This document shows positions 23,669-32,347 of a stretch of DNA of 64,000 nucleotides, piece after piece. Within the stretch, counting starts at the first letter, position 1. Every line of letters starts with the position of its first letter. Origin of the DNA: an uncultured Erysipelotrichaceae bacterium (GTDB lineage Bacteria > Bacillota_I > Bacilli_A > RFN20 > CAG-826); NCBI GenBank assembly GCA_902777015.1, contig CACYSA010000002.1:56656-120655 (forward strand), read 5' to 3'. The translations under genes and the position numbers were made by a program. Below the pieces are notes generated by a model that had not been told where the DNA came from, ran no database searches, and was given only the letters and a program-made list of their open reading frames with translations.

Positions 23669-24331
23669 ATGATTGATATCCACACACATGTCATTCCTAA
23701 TGTCGATGATGGTTCACCAGATCTAGAAACCTCATTAGCGATGATTCGTCACGAAATAGATATTGGAGTAACAGAAATCATCTGTACTCCCCATCATATC
23801 TATCATCGTTACGAAAAAACTGTGGAAGAGATTACGAGTCAGTTTAATTTTCTTAAAGAAGCGGTAGAAAAAGAAAATCTACCAATCAAATTATATTTAG
23901 GTCAAGAGATTTGCTACTCACATCGTGAAGATCAAATCAAGATGTTAAAAGAAGGCAAATTATTGACTTTAAATAATACGAATAGGATCTTACTTGAATT
24001 CTCATTCACTAGAGAACCAGAAGACCTATTAGATGTCCTCTATAACTTCTCAATACATGGCTATGAAGTGATTATAGCCCATATAGAGAGATATGAATGG
24101 ATGACATATGATAAAGCCCTCTTAATTAGAAACGAAGGGGCAAAGATACAAATCAATTCCAATTCGTATTTAGGTCTTACAACTTGGAAAGAAAAAAGAT
24201 TTGTAAAGAAACTACTAAAAAAAGACCTCGTGGACTATGTCGCTAGTGATACACATAGCTTCCGCCCATCAACATTAGATAAGTCATTTAAGAAAATTAA
24301 AAATCCTGACTTATTCAATTACGTAAGATAA
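23669..24331 (+). CDS. PHP-type tyrosine phosphatase (CpsB/YwqE)
   Basis: 220 aa. Metal-binding residues of the PHP fold: DIHTHVIPNVDDG at the N-terminus, CTPHH (about 34), E78-type GQEI, AHIERYEWM (about 130) and SDTHSFRPS near the end. It removes phosphate from the kinase tyrosine cluster. Only 3 bp from the kinase gene. The C-terminal helix after LDKSFKKI is shorter than in most members but plausible. Confidence 0.92.
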   Translation: MIDIHTHVIPNVDDGSPDLETSLAMIRHEIDIGVTEIICTPHHIYHRYEKTVEEITSQFNFLKEAVEKENLPIKLYLGQEICYSHREDQIKMLKEGKLLTLNNTNRILLEFSFTREPEDLLDVLYNFSIHGYEVIIAHIERYEWMTYDKALLIRNEGAKIQINSNSYLGLTTWKEKRFVKKLLKKDLVDYVASDTHSFRPSTLDKSFKKIKNPDLFNYVR

Positions 24332-24481
24332 TAAACAAATCTTACTAAAACTACATCAATCTATTTCACTAAATCGCAGCCAGTGGCACCTTAATAGGGA
24401 ATAGAGGTCATCTTTATCTAGGTATATTTATTGGACTATATATCTAATGAACGAGCATGCAATAAAAACGGGAGATTAAGT

Positions 24482-25015
24482 ATGTATTACGTTATTCAAG
24501 TCAAAACCGGTAAAGAGAATGAAACCATCCAGGATATCTTAAAAAATAAACCTGATGATCCATCGTTTGATGTTTTTTCTCCATACCGTAAAGTCATAAA
24601 GAAATTTAAAGGTATTGAAAAAGAAGTAATAGAAAGATGTTTCCCAGGCTATGTCTTCGTTGAAACTAATGATGTTAAAGAGTTATTTAGACAGTTATAT
24701 TTCACGCCAGGCTTTCAAAAGCTATTAGGCAGAGAAGAAGGAACAGAAAACTTCCTACCTTTAGATAAAGATGAATCACGTATGGTTGATATTCTCTATA
24801 GTAAGAACAATAACAGGATTACTGAGATATCAAATATACAAGTCAGAGAAGGCGAAATGATTCGCGTTCTCGATGGCCCATTAATGGGCCTAGAAACGAA
24901 GATTAAAAAAGTTAATCTCCACAAAAGAACGGTGACTATTGAATATACGATGTGTAATAGATTAGTAACATCTAATATCGGTATTAATATCGTCACTAAT
25001 ATCATTAATAAATAA
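24482..25015 (+). CDS. LoaP/NusG-paralogue antitermination factor
   Basis: 177 aa from ATG 24482, chosen because GGAG lies 7 nt upstream and the NusG N-terminal motif starts here (MYYVIQVKTGKE); the frame is open back to TTG 24431. The NGN domain (1-105) has VFSPYRKVIKKFKG and CFPGYVFVE, and the KOW domain (about 122-175) has VREGEMIRVLDGPLMG. This is the LoaP branch of specialised NusG proteins, which lets polymerase read through terminators in long Firmicute polysaccharide and antibiotic operons. It is encoded early in this ~25-kb operon; candidate targets are the leader RNA at 21792 and the terminator at 26998. The preceding 150 bp hold no other clear signal. Confidence 0.85.
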   Translation: MYYVIQVKTGKENETIQDILKNKPDDPSFDVFSPYRKVIKKFKGIEKEVIERCFPGYVFVETNDVKELFRQLYFTPGFQKLLGREEGTENFLPLDKDESRMVDILYSKNNNRITEISNIQVREGEMIRVLDGPLMGLETKIKKVNLHKRTVTIEYTMCNRLVTSNIGINIVTNIINK

Positions 25016-25025
25016 GAAAACATTT

Positions 25026-26966
25026 ATGAAAAACAGAAAAGGCTATTTATCATTATTCCCAGTGAGATGGATGCTTATCCTCTATGATATCCTCATCTAC
25101 GCGTTAGTGATAGTATTCGCTTTAGTCTTATATAGAGCCCATCAACTGGAGTGGTGGCAAGTTTTAATCCATTTTGCTATTGGTGTTACTCTTAGTTGTA
25201 CTTGTCGATTCTTCTGGAGAGTATATGGACAAATCTGGAGATATGGTGGTGTACAAAGCTATCTCAGATTAATGTTAGCGGATCTATGCTTCTTTGTTGT
25301 TTATTACATCGCTCAAAGATTTATTCCAGGTATTGGTTCTTTAGTCTTTCCAGTAGTCGCTTTAATCGTCTCTGCTAATACCTTAGTGTCATTAGTCGTA
25401 AGAATGGTTTACCGTTACTTATATAAGCACGTTAATAGAAGCACTAAAGGCGGTAGAGCTATTGTTAAATTTATTAACTTCATCGCCCATAGTGATTGGA
25501 CACTTGATAGAGGCGATCCAGTTAATAAAATTAAAATCGCTATTATTGGTGCGGGTGTTGTCGGTACAGGTTTAGCGGAAGAACTTATTAATAACCCAGT
25601 CAGCGCTTATATACCTGTTTGCTTCGTAGATATTGATAAAGAAAAACTTGGTAGAGAAATATATGGTAAACCCGTTATCTTAGAACAAGATGGTACACCA
25701 GATTTATTAATTGAACATGGTGTCCAAGAAATAGTTATCGCTTTACCTAATTCCGTTAATGTTGAATCACGTAAGAAATTATACGAAAAATATAAAGCTG
25801 CGGGCTTTAAGATTAAATCATATGACTATCCTTCAATGCAAAGTACACAAAAAGGTAAAAGAACCTTAAGAGACTTTGATATTGAAGAATTGTTATTTAG
25901 AAAAGAACAAGAAGTCATTACTGACGTCACTATTAACTACTATAAAGATAAGAAAGTATTAGTGACTGGTGGTGGTGGTTCTATCGGTAGTGAAATCGCT
26001 AGACAAATAGCGAAAATGGAACCTAAGCAATTAATACTATTAGATATCTATGAAAATGGTGTCTATGATATCCAACAAGAATTAAGAATCGAATACGGTG
26101 ATACTTTAGATTTAAAAATTGAAATATGTAGTATCACTAATAAGATGGCTTTAGAAAAAGTATTTAAAGCATATAAACCAAATATCGTTATTATGGCCGC
26201 TGCTCATAAACATGTCCCATTAATGGAACATAATGTTATTGAAGCAGTTGATAATAACGTATTCGGTACTTTAAATACCGTTGAACTCGCTGAAAAATAT
26301 AAAGCCGATAGAGTTCATATGGTATCTACTGATAAAGCTGTTAACCCAACGAATGTTATGGGTGCAACAAAGCGTATGTGCGAATACATCTGTATGACAC
26401 ACGCTAGAATAAAACAACATACAACATTCTCCGCTACTAGATTTGGTAATGTTTTAGGTAGTGCGGGTTCAGTTATCCCATTATTTAAAAAACAAATCCA
26501 AAATGGTGGACCAGTCACATTAACAGATAAACGCATTATTAGATATTTCATGACCATACCTGAAGCAAGTCAATTAGTGTTACACTCCGCTGCAATTGCT
26601 AAAAACGGTGAATTAATGGTCTTAGATATGGGTCAACCAGTGAAGATCTATGACCTCGCTGTTGAAATCATTAAGATGTCCGGTTTTGAACCAGATAAAG
26701 ATATTAAGATTATTGAAACTGGTTTAAGACCAGGTGAAAAATTATATGAAGAATTATTAGTTAAGGATGAAAGATTAACTAAGACTGATAATAAACAAAT
26801 ATTCATTGAAAAAGATATCCCATTGTCATTAGAAGAACTAAATGAAAAATTAGAAATCTTAACTAAAGCAATGGATTTAAAATCAAACACAATCACTAAG
26901 GCCGCTTTACACGAAGTGGTACCAACCTTCGTTAATCCTGACAATATTAACGGGGGGGGGGCGTAA
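25026..26966 (+). CDS. Membrane nucleotide-sugar 4,6-dehydratase (CapD/PglF type)
   Basis: 646 aa. Four to five N-terminal membrane segments (about 15-125), a first Rossmann-like domain (IAIIGAGVVGTGLA, about 176) and the catalytic SDR domain with VLVTGGGGSIGSEIA (about 309) and STDKAVNPTNVMGATKRM, in which Met replaces the SDR tyrosine as in long FlaA1/PglF enzymes. It makes UDP-4-keto-6-deoxy sugars from UDP-GlcNAc, substrate for the DegT enzyme at 27043. The last codons contain a run of ten G (26952-26961) encoding GGGA before the stop, very unusual in this AT-rich DNA and prone to slippage. Confidence 0.93.
   Translation: MKNRKGYLSLFPVRWMLILYDILIYALVIVFALVLYRAHQLEWWQVLIHFAIGVTLSCTCRFFWRVYGQIWRYGGVQSYLRLMLADLCFFVVYYIAQRFIPGIGSLVFPVVALIVSANTLVSLVVRMVYRYLYKHVNRSTKGGRAIVKFINFIAHSDWTLDRGDPVNKIKIAIIGAGVVGTGLAEELINNPVSAYIPVCFVDIDKEKLGREIYGKPVILEQDGTPDLLIEHGVQEIVIALPNSVNVESRKKLYEKYKAAGFKIKSYDYPSMQSTQKGKRTLRDFDIEELLFRKEQEVITDVTINYYKDKKVLVTGGGGSIGSEIARQIAKMEPKQLILLDIYENGVYDIQQELRIEYGDTLDLKIEICSITNKMALEKVFKAYKPNIVIMAAAHKHVPLMEHNVIEAVDNNVFGTLNTVELAEKYKADRVHMVSTDKAVNPTNVMGATKRMCEYICMTHARIKQHTTFSATRFGNVLGSAGSVIPLFKKQIQNGGPVTLTDKRIIRYFMTIPEASQLVLHSAAIAKNGELMVLDMGQPVKIYDLAVEIIKMSGFEPDKDIKIIETGLRPGEKLYEELLVKDERLTKTDNKQIFIEKDIPLSLEELNEKLEILTKAMDLKSNTITKAALHEVVPTFVNPDNINGGGA
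26952..26961 (+). repeat. G10 homopolymer at the 3' end of the dehydratase gene
   Basis: Ten consecutive G, then CGTAA. With ten G the protein ends GGGA; loss of one gives a RKNS tail, gain of one a GVKTPKK tail. Such tracts commonly mediate phase variation, but an assembly error cannot be excluded. Confidence 0.85.
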
Positions 26967-26997
26967 AAACTCCTAAGAAATAAAATACCTAAAATAT

Positions 26998-27019
26998 GCG
27001 ATGCTTGCCATCGCTTTTT
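26998..27019 (+). terminator. Internal terminator within the EPS operon
   Basis: GCGATG (26998-27003), loop CTTGC, CATCGC (27009-27014), TTTTT. A compact GC-rich stem between two clearly co-directed operon genes; a natural site for LoaP-mediated read-through. Confidence 0.8.
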
Positions 27020-27042
27020 GAATATTTAAGAAGGCAACAATT

Positions 27043-28290
27043 ATGACAAAAAGAATGAACATTCCATTTTCACCACCAGACATTACAGATGCTGAAGTAG
27101 AAGAAGTATCTAAGGCTCTTAAATCTGGTTGGATTACAACCGGTCCAAGAGTTAAAAAACTTGAAAAATTATTAGCGGAATATGTTGGCGTGCCGACTGA
27201 AGCGCCTAATTGTGTTTGCTTAAACAGCCAAACAGCCTGTGGCGAATTATCACTTAGATTATTAGGCATTGGTCCACAAGAGGGTGGCAGTGAAGAAGAT
27301 GAAGTCATTACTTGCGCTTATACATACACGGCTTCGGCTTCAGTAGTGTGCCATGTTGGTGCTAAATTAGTTTTAATCGATTGTCAAAAAGACAGTCTAG
27401 AAATGGATTATGAAGCATTAGAAAACGCAATTAATGAACACACTAAAGCAATTATTCCAATTGATCTTGGTGGTGTTCCTTGTGATTACGATAAAATCTT
27501 TGAAATCGTCAATAGAAAGAAACAACTATTCAAGCCTTCAAATAAAATTCAAGAAGCTATTGGTAGAGTGGCGATAGTTGAAGATGCCGCTCACGCAATC
27601 GGTGCATCATACAAAGGCAAGATGGTTGGTTCTATTGCAGACTTTACAAATTTCAGTTTCCATGCTGTCAAAAACTTTACAACCGCTGAAGGTGGCGCGA
27701 TGACATGGAATCATATAGATGGAGTTGATGATGCTGAGTTATATCATCAAATCCAGTTATATTCATTACATGGTCAATCTAAAGACGCCTTAAATAAAAA
27801 CAAGCCAGGTATGTGGGAATATGATATTGTCGGTACATGGTATAAATGCAATATGACAGACATTATGGCTGCCATTGGTTTAGTGCAATTTGATAGATAT
27901 CCAAAATTACTGGCCAGAAGAAAAGAAATAATTGAAAAATATGATGCAGCGTTTAAACCATTAGGTGTTGAAACACTTCCACACTACACAAAAGAGCACA
28001 TTAGTTCTGGCCATCTTTATATCATAAGAGTACCAGGCGTTAATGATGAACAAAGAAGAGAAATCATTATCAAATTAGCGGAATTAGGAATAAGTACAAA
28101 TGTTCACTACAAGCCTCTTCCAATGCATACAGCATATAAGAAGTTAGGATTTGATTTAAAAGATTATCCAAATGCTTATGCTAGATATGCTAATGAGATT
28201 ACATTACCACTTCATACATGTTTAACTGATGAAGAGGTGGAGTATATTATTAAAAGTTTCAAACAAGTCCTAAAAGAATATGTTGATTAA
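27043..28290 (+). CDS. DegT/DnrJ/EryC1-family sugar aminotransferase
   Basis: 415 aa, somewhat long for the family. PLP-binding Lys210 lies in FSFHAVKNFTTAEGG; IVEDAAHAIGA supplies the aspartate. It converts a 4-keto (or 3-keto) nucleotide sugar to the amino sugar, most likely the UDP-4-keto-6-deoxy product of the upstream dehydratase, giving a bacillosamine- or altrosamine-like precursor (inference). AAGGCAA precedes the ATG. It overlaps the initiating transferase gene by 11 bp. Confidence 0.93.
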   Translation: MTKRMNIPFSPPDITDAEVEEVSKALKSGWITTGPRVKKLEKLLAEYVGVPTEAPNCVCLNSQTACGELSLRLLGIGPQEGGSEEDEVITCAYTYTASASVVCHVGAKLVLIDCQKDSLEMDYEALENAINEHTKAIIPIDLGGVPCDYDKIFEIVNRKKQLFKPSNKIQEAIGRVAIVEDAAHAIGASYKGKMVGSIADFTNFSFHAVKNFTTAEGGAMTWNHIDGVDDAELYHQIQLYSLHGQSKDALNKNKPGMWEYDIVGTWYKCNMTDIMAAIGLVQFDRYPKLLARRKEIIEKYDAAFKPLGVETLPHYTKEHISSGHLYIIRVPGVNDEQRREIIIKLAELGISTNVHYKPLPMHTAYKKLGFDLKDYPNAYARYANEITLPLHTCLTDEEVEYIIKSFKQVLKEYVD

Positions 28291-28999
28291 AAAGTGGGAG
28301 AAATTACCACCCGAACTACAAATAGATGAAGTTAGACCATATTGGGAGAGACTTAGAAAAAAGAATTTTAGCTTATTTTGGAAAAGGGTATTTGACATAT
28401 TTGTTTCTGGAATTTGCTTATTAATTCTGCTCCCATTCTTTTTAATTCTCTCCTTAGCGATAGTTATCGATAGTAGAGGCGGAGTCTTCTATAGGCAAGA
28501 AAGAGTAACTCAATATGGTAAGCACTTTCGAATCTTTAAATTTAGATCAATGGTTAAAGATGCCGACAAAAAAGGCACTTTAGTCACCACTAGTAATGAT
28601 GTAAGGGTTACAAGAGTTGGCAAGTTTATCAGGAAATTCAAAATAGATGAAATAAGCCAACTCATAGATGTTTTTAGAGGAACAATGACTTTTATAGGTA
28701 CAAGACCTGAAGTTCCTAAATATGTAAATCAATATAAGGCCGAATATTTGGCTACTTTGCTTTTACCTGCGGGCGTGTCTTCGAGTGCATCTATTATGTT
28801 TAAAGACGAGAACGATATGCTTGATAAAGCAGAAAACGCTGATGACGTATATCTAAACCAAATACTTCCTATCAAAATGAAATGGAATTTGTTTGATCTT
28901 AGAACATTTGGTTTTTGGAGAGACATAAAGTTGTGCTTTGTGACTGTGTTTGGTGTTTTAGGAAAAAAATACGATAAAGAGGTTCCAAATAATGATTGA
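28280..28999 (+). CDS. Initiating phosphoglycosyl transferase (PglC/WbaP-like)
   Basis: 239 aa. One reentrant hydrophobic helix (about 43-65) precedes the catalytic core: FYRQERVTQYGKHFRIFKFR and the DE pair in FKIDEISQLIDV, then FIGTRPEVPKYV. The short, single-helix form is the PglC type, which transfers a sugar phosphate (often a diaminosugar) to undecaprenyl phosphate and starts the repeat unit. uppS nearby supplies the carrier. Overlaps both neighbours. Confidence 0.93.
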   Translation: MLIKKWEKLPPELQIDEVRPYWERLRKKNFSLFWKRVFDIFVSGICLLILLPFFLILSLAIVIDSRGGVFYRQERVTQYGKHFRIFKFRSMVKDADKKGTLVTTSNDVRVTRVGKFIRKFKIDEISQLIDVFRGTMTFIGTRPEVPKYVNQYKAEYLATLLLPAGVSSSASIMFKDENDMLDKAENADDVYLNQILPIKMKWNLFDLRTFGFWRDIKLCFVTVFGVLGKKYDKEVPNND

Positions 29000-29759
29000 T
29001 GGATTGGTCTCAGTAATTATGCCATCTTGGAATACTGGTCGATGGATTGCTGAATCTATTGAATCGGTAATAAACCAAACGTATCAGAATTGGGAATTAA
29101 TTATCGTTGATGATTGTTCTACTGACAACACGGATGAAATAGTTAACTCGTTTAAGGATGCACGCATTAAATATCTTAAAAACGACGTTAATAGTGGTGC
29201 TGCGATAACACGAAACAGAGCTTTAAGAGAAGCCCAAGGTGAATGGATTGCTTTTTTGGATTCTGATGATTTGTGGGTTCAAAACAAATTAGAAAAAATG
29301 GTTTCATTTATGAAAACCCACAATTATTCATTTGCCTACCATTGTTATGAGAAAATTGATGAAGATAGCAATCCACTTAATATTTTTGTGTCTGGACCAA
29401 GAATTGTAACAAAGAGAAAAATGTATCATTATGGGTATCCTGGTTGTTTAGCTTTTATGTATTCAACAAAAGAACACGGACTCATTCAAATTAAGGATAT
29501 TAAAAAAAATAATGACTATGCAATTCTTTTAAAACTTTGTAAACAGGCTAACTGTTATCTTTTAGAAGAGAATCTAGCAAAATATAGGATTCGCAAAAAG
29601 AGTATTAGCCACGATAAATTGAGTAAAAAGCTGAAGAGCCACTATGATTTATTTCATATTTGTGATGAAAAACCAGCTTTGATTGCTTTTTGGTACGCCA
29701 GTTGGAATATGCTATATGGTTTGCATAAGAAAAGGAAATATGAGAATCAACATTTTTGA
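28992..29759 (+). CDS. Family 2 glycosyltransferase
   Basis: 255 aa GT-A fold. VSVIMPSWNTGRWIAESIES, VDDCSTDNT and the DxD site in FLDSDDLW (about 93) are typical. Adds one sugar to the lipid-linked unit; donor and linkage unknown. Overlaps the initiating transferase by 8 bp. The 106 bp after it contain no gene and no clear signal. Confidence 0.9.
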   Translation: MIDGLVSVIMPSWNTGRWIAESIESVINQTYQNWELIIVDDCSTDNTDEIVNSFKDARIKYLKNDVNSGAAITRNRALREAQGEWIAFLDSDDLWVQNKLEKMVSFMKTHNYSFAYHCYEKIDEDSNPLNIFVSGPRIVTKRKMYHYGYPGCLAFMYSTKEHGLIQIKDIKKNNDYAILLKLCKQANCYLLEENLAKYRIRKKSISHDKLSKKLKSHYDLFHICDEKPALIAFWYASWNMLYGLHKKRKYENQHF

Positions 29760-29865
29760 TTTCCATTTTTTGTATAGATTGTGTTTCTTTTGGAAGAGAA
29801 TATTTTTTATTTTTGTAGTTTTAGGCAATAGTTTTTTATAATCTTTTCGACAATTGGTGGCATTA

Positions 29866-30954
29866 ATGAATATATTAATTGTATTGTCAAATCTTTCATA
29901 TAGAAGCGGTGTAACTTCTGTTATAACCAATTATCTAAGGTTTATAGATCGCAAGAATAATAATTTTGCGGTAATCTACTACGATAAAACCAACACACAA
30001 TCTTATGAAGATGAACTGATTAAGATGGGTGTTAGAATATTCTTCTTGCCTCGTAGATTTTTTGTGTCAAAATTAAAAGCATTTTGCAAAGATTGGTTTG
30101 GACAATTTGATATTATTCACATTAATGACCCATATTTGGCTTTTTGCTTTTCTGGAATTAAAAAGAAACTAGGGGTCAAAAAAATCATTTACCATTCTCA
30201 TACAACCAAGTTTTCTGATACCAAGTTGAAAGGGGTGAGGAATTTCTTTTTATCGTTACCCTGTAGGAAACAAGCTGATTATTTTTTTGCTTGTTCCAAT
30301 TTAGCTGGCACTAAAGTCTTTGGCAAAAACTTTAAAAAACGTGGTTCAATAGTCTATAATGCAATAGATTTATCTAAATTTTATTTTTCATCGGTTGCTC
30401 GCGAATGCATAAGAGGCAAATATAAATTTGACGATAAAGCAACCGTTGTTGGCCACGTTGGCAATATGACCCCCCAAAAAAACCATCTATTTCTAATTGA
30501 CATATTTTTTAATTATCTTTCTTTGGATCCTGATGCGGTTTTATTACTTTTAGGAGATGGATATTTAAAAGATAAACTAATCAGGAAAATTAAAAAACTC
30601 GGTTTAGAAAAAAAAGTTTTTTTTGCTGGAGTTGTCAATAATGTTAATGACTACATGTCTTCTATGGATAAATTCTTGTTTCCTTCGCTATTTGAGGGGT
30701 TGGGAATTGTTATGATTGAAGCACAGACGAATGGGCTTCATTGCTTGCATTCTGATGTTGTTCCAATTGAAGCTCTTTTTAATTCTTCTAACAATACAGC
30801 GATGCCTTTAAAGGAAAACGCTAAAGAATGGGCCAAAAAATTGAAATCACTTCCAAGCAGAGAAAATTGTATTTCTCTTGAAGAAGATAATTATGACATT
30901 AAGAAAGCGTCGGACAAATTGGAACAATTATATAAGGCGGTTTTAGCTAGATGA
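29866..30954 (+). CDS. Family 4 glycosyltransferase
   Basis: 362 aa from ATG 29866, favoured over TTG 29854 because the GT4 N-terminus (MNILIVLSN ... SGVTSVITNYLRFID) begins here. GT-B fold with GHVGNMTPQKNH, LLLGDG and the ExxxxxxxE motif in LFEGLGIVMIEAQ near residue 285. Retaining transferase of the repeat-unit pathway. Base composition is T-rich and stop-overlapping genes continue downstream. Confidence 0.9.
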   Translation: MNILIVLSNLSYRSGVTSVITNYLRFIDRKNNNFAVIYYDKTNTQSYEDELIKMGVRIFFLPRRFFVSKLKAFCKDWFGQFDIIHINDPYLAFCFSGIKKKLGVKKIIYHSHTTKFSDTKLKGVRNFFLSLPCRKQADYFFACSNLAGTKVFGKNFKKRGSIVYNAIDLSKFYFSSVARECIRGKYKFDDKATVVGHVGNMTPQKNHLFLIDIFFNYLSLDPDAVLLLLGDGYLKDKLIRKIKKLGLEKKVFFAGVVNNVNDYMSSMDKFLFPSLFEGLGIVMIEAQTNGLHCLHSDVVPIEALFNSSNNTAMPLKENAKEWAKKLKSLPSRENCISLEEDNYDIKKASDKLEQLYKAVLAR

Positions 30955-31394
30955 GTAAAAAGAAAAAATATGGGCAGGCGATGAAATGGTATCGATTTGA
31001 AAGATGGCTATATGTTCATCATTTGTCTATTTTTTCCAAATTTGTTTTTAGATTGATGCAACTTTTTTTAGGTTGTACTATTCCTCCATCTGTTGAAATA
31101 GCAAAAAATGTTACAATTCCTCATTTTCATGGTATTGTCATCCATCATGAATGCAAAATCGGAGAAGGAACTTTTATATATCAAAATGTTACCCTGGGCG
31201 GCAGAAATGGCAAACCTGGTCCTACTATTGGCAATAATTGCCTTATTGGAGCGGGTGCAGTTATTCTTGGAAATGTTAGAATTGGTAATAATTGCAATGT
31301 AGGCGCGAACGCTGTTGTTATTACAGATGTTCCAGACGATTGTACTGTTGTTGGTGTTCCAGCGAAAATAGTTAAAAGGAAAAATGATTTATGA
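30951..31394 (+). CDS. Hexapeptide-repeat acyltransferase (serine acetyltransferase-like)
   Basis: 147 aa. Left-handed beta-helix repeats run from about residue 60 (IPHFHGIVIHHECKIGEGTF; GNNCLIGAGAVILGNVRIGN; GVPAKIV). The HxxxH element HFHGIVIHH holds the acetyl-transfer histidines. Its position among glycosyltransferases points to O-acetylation of the polysaccharide, not cysteine synthesis. ATGA overlap with the GT4 gene and a 4-bp overlap with the next gene. Confidence 0.88.
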   Translation: MSKKKKYGQAMKWYRFERWLYVHHLSIFSKFVFRLMQLFLGCTIPPSVEIAKNVTIPHFHGIVIHHECKIGEGTFIYQNVTLGGRNGKPGPTIGNNCLIGAGAVILGNVRIGNNCNVGANAVVITDVPDDCTVVGVPAKIVKRKNDL

Positions 31395-32347
31395 TAAGTG
31401 TTGTTATGAGTGTTTTTAAAGAACCGAAACAATGGCTTGTTGAATCAATTTCATCAATTATCGCTCAAACTTATAACGATATTGAGATAATAGTGGTTGT
31501 TGATAACCCATATTTAGCAAAGGAATCTAGGGAATCTTTTGATTACTTAACCGAAATAAAAAGAATGAATAACAATGTACAATTAATATTCAATGAACAA
31601 AATCTAGGTTTAGCATCTAGTCTTAATATTGGGATAAATGCTTCTAACGGAGATTTCATAGCTAGAATGGATGCAGATGATATTTCTTTGCCAACGAGGC
31701 TTGAAAAGGAAATGGCCTTTTTGTCCGAGTATAATGTCGACATGGTGTCAACTAACGGTTTTATCATTGACGAAAAATCAAATATCGTTGATTCTTCTAT
31801 TGGAAAAATGTATTTTGATCCAACAAACATCTTACCAAATAAAAATTGTATTTTGCATCCCTCTGTTTTGGTTAAGAAGTCTGTTTTGATTGACGTTGGA
31901 TTATATAGAAATTTTAGAAGATCTCAAGATTATGATTTGTGGTTAAGAATGATTTCCCTTGGATATAAGATACGTACGTTAGACGAGAATCTCGTGAAAT
32001 ATCGAAAAAGCAATGATAATTTAAGCAACACAAATAGACTCGAACAATATTATACAAATCTATATCAAAAAAAATTGTTTATTGAAAGACAAAAAAAAGG
32101 AATAGATAGTTTTTCAGAAAAGAATTACAGGAGGTATATTTTATCAAAAAAAATAACTCCTAAAAAAAATGAAAAATGCAAGAAATGTATGCTTCATTTA
32201 AATAATGCGAAGAGATTGAAAGAAAACGGGAAGAGCTGTTTCAAAGAACTATTTCGTGCATTTTTTTGTTATCCTTCCATTGTTTTAAGATCGGTTTTAA
32301 ACAGTATTAGTGGTTCTTCTATTAATACAAAAAGGGGAGCAAAGTGA
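31391..32347 (+). CDS. Family 2 glycosyltransferase
   Basis: 318 aa. SVVMSVFKEPKQWLVESISS, VVDNPYL and DADDISLP (DxD near 97) mark a GT-A fold. The last ~90 residues are Lys-rich and probably peripheral to the membrane. Overlaps the acyltransferase gene by 4 bp and the polymerase gene by 4 bp. Confidence 0.9.
   Translation: MISVVMSVFKEPKQWLVESISSIIAQTYNDIEIIVVVDNPYLAKESRESFDYLTEIKRMNNNVQLIFNEQNLGLASSLNIGINASNGDFIARMDADDISLPTRLEKEMAFLSEYNVDMVSTNGFIIDEKSNIVDSSIGKMYFDPTNILPNKNCILHPSVLVKKSVLIDVGLYRNFRRSQDYDLWLRMISLGYKIRTLDENLVKYRKSNDNLSNTNRLEQYYTNLYQKKLFIERQKKGIDSFSEKNYRRYILSKKITPKKNEKCKKCMLHLNNAKRLKENGKSCFKELFRAFFCYPSIVLRSVLNSISGSSINTKRGAK

Noticed and set aside
22031..27308. Antisense frames across the EPS genes
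   Set aside because: All are shadows of recognised genes.
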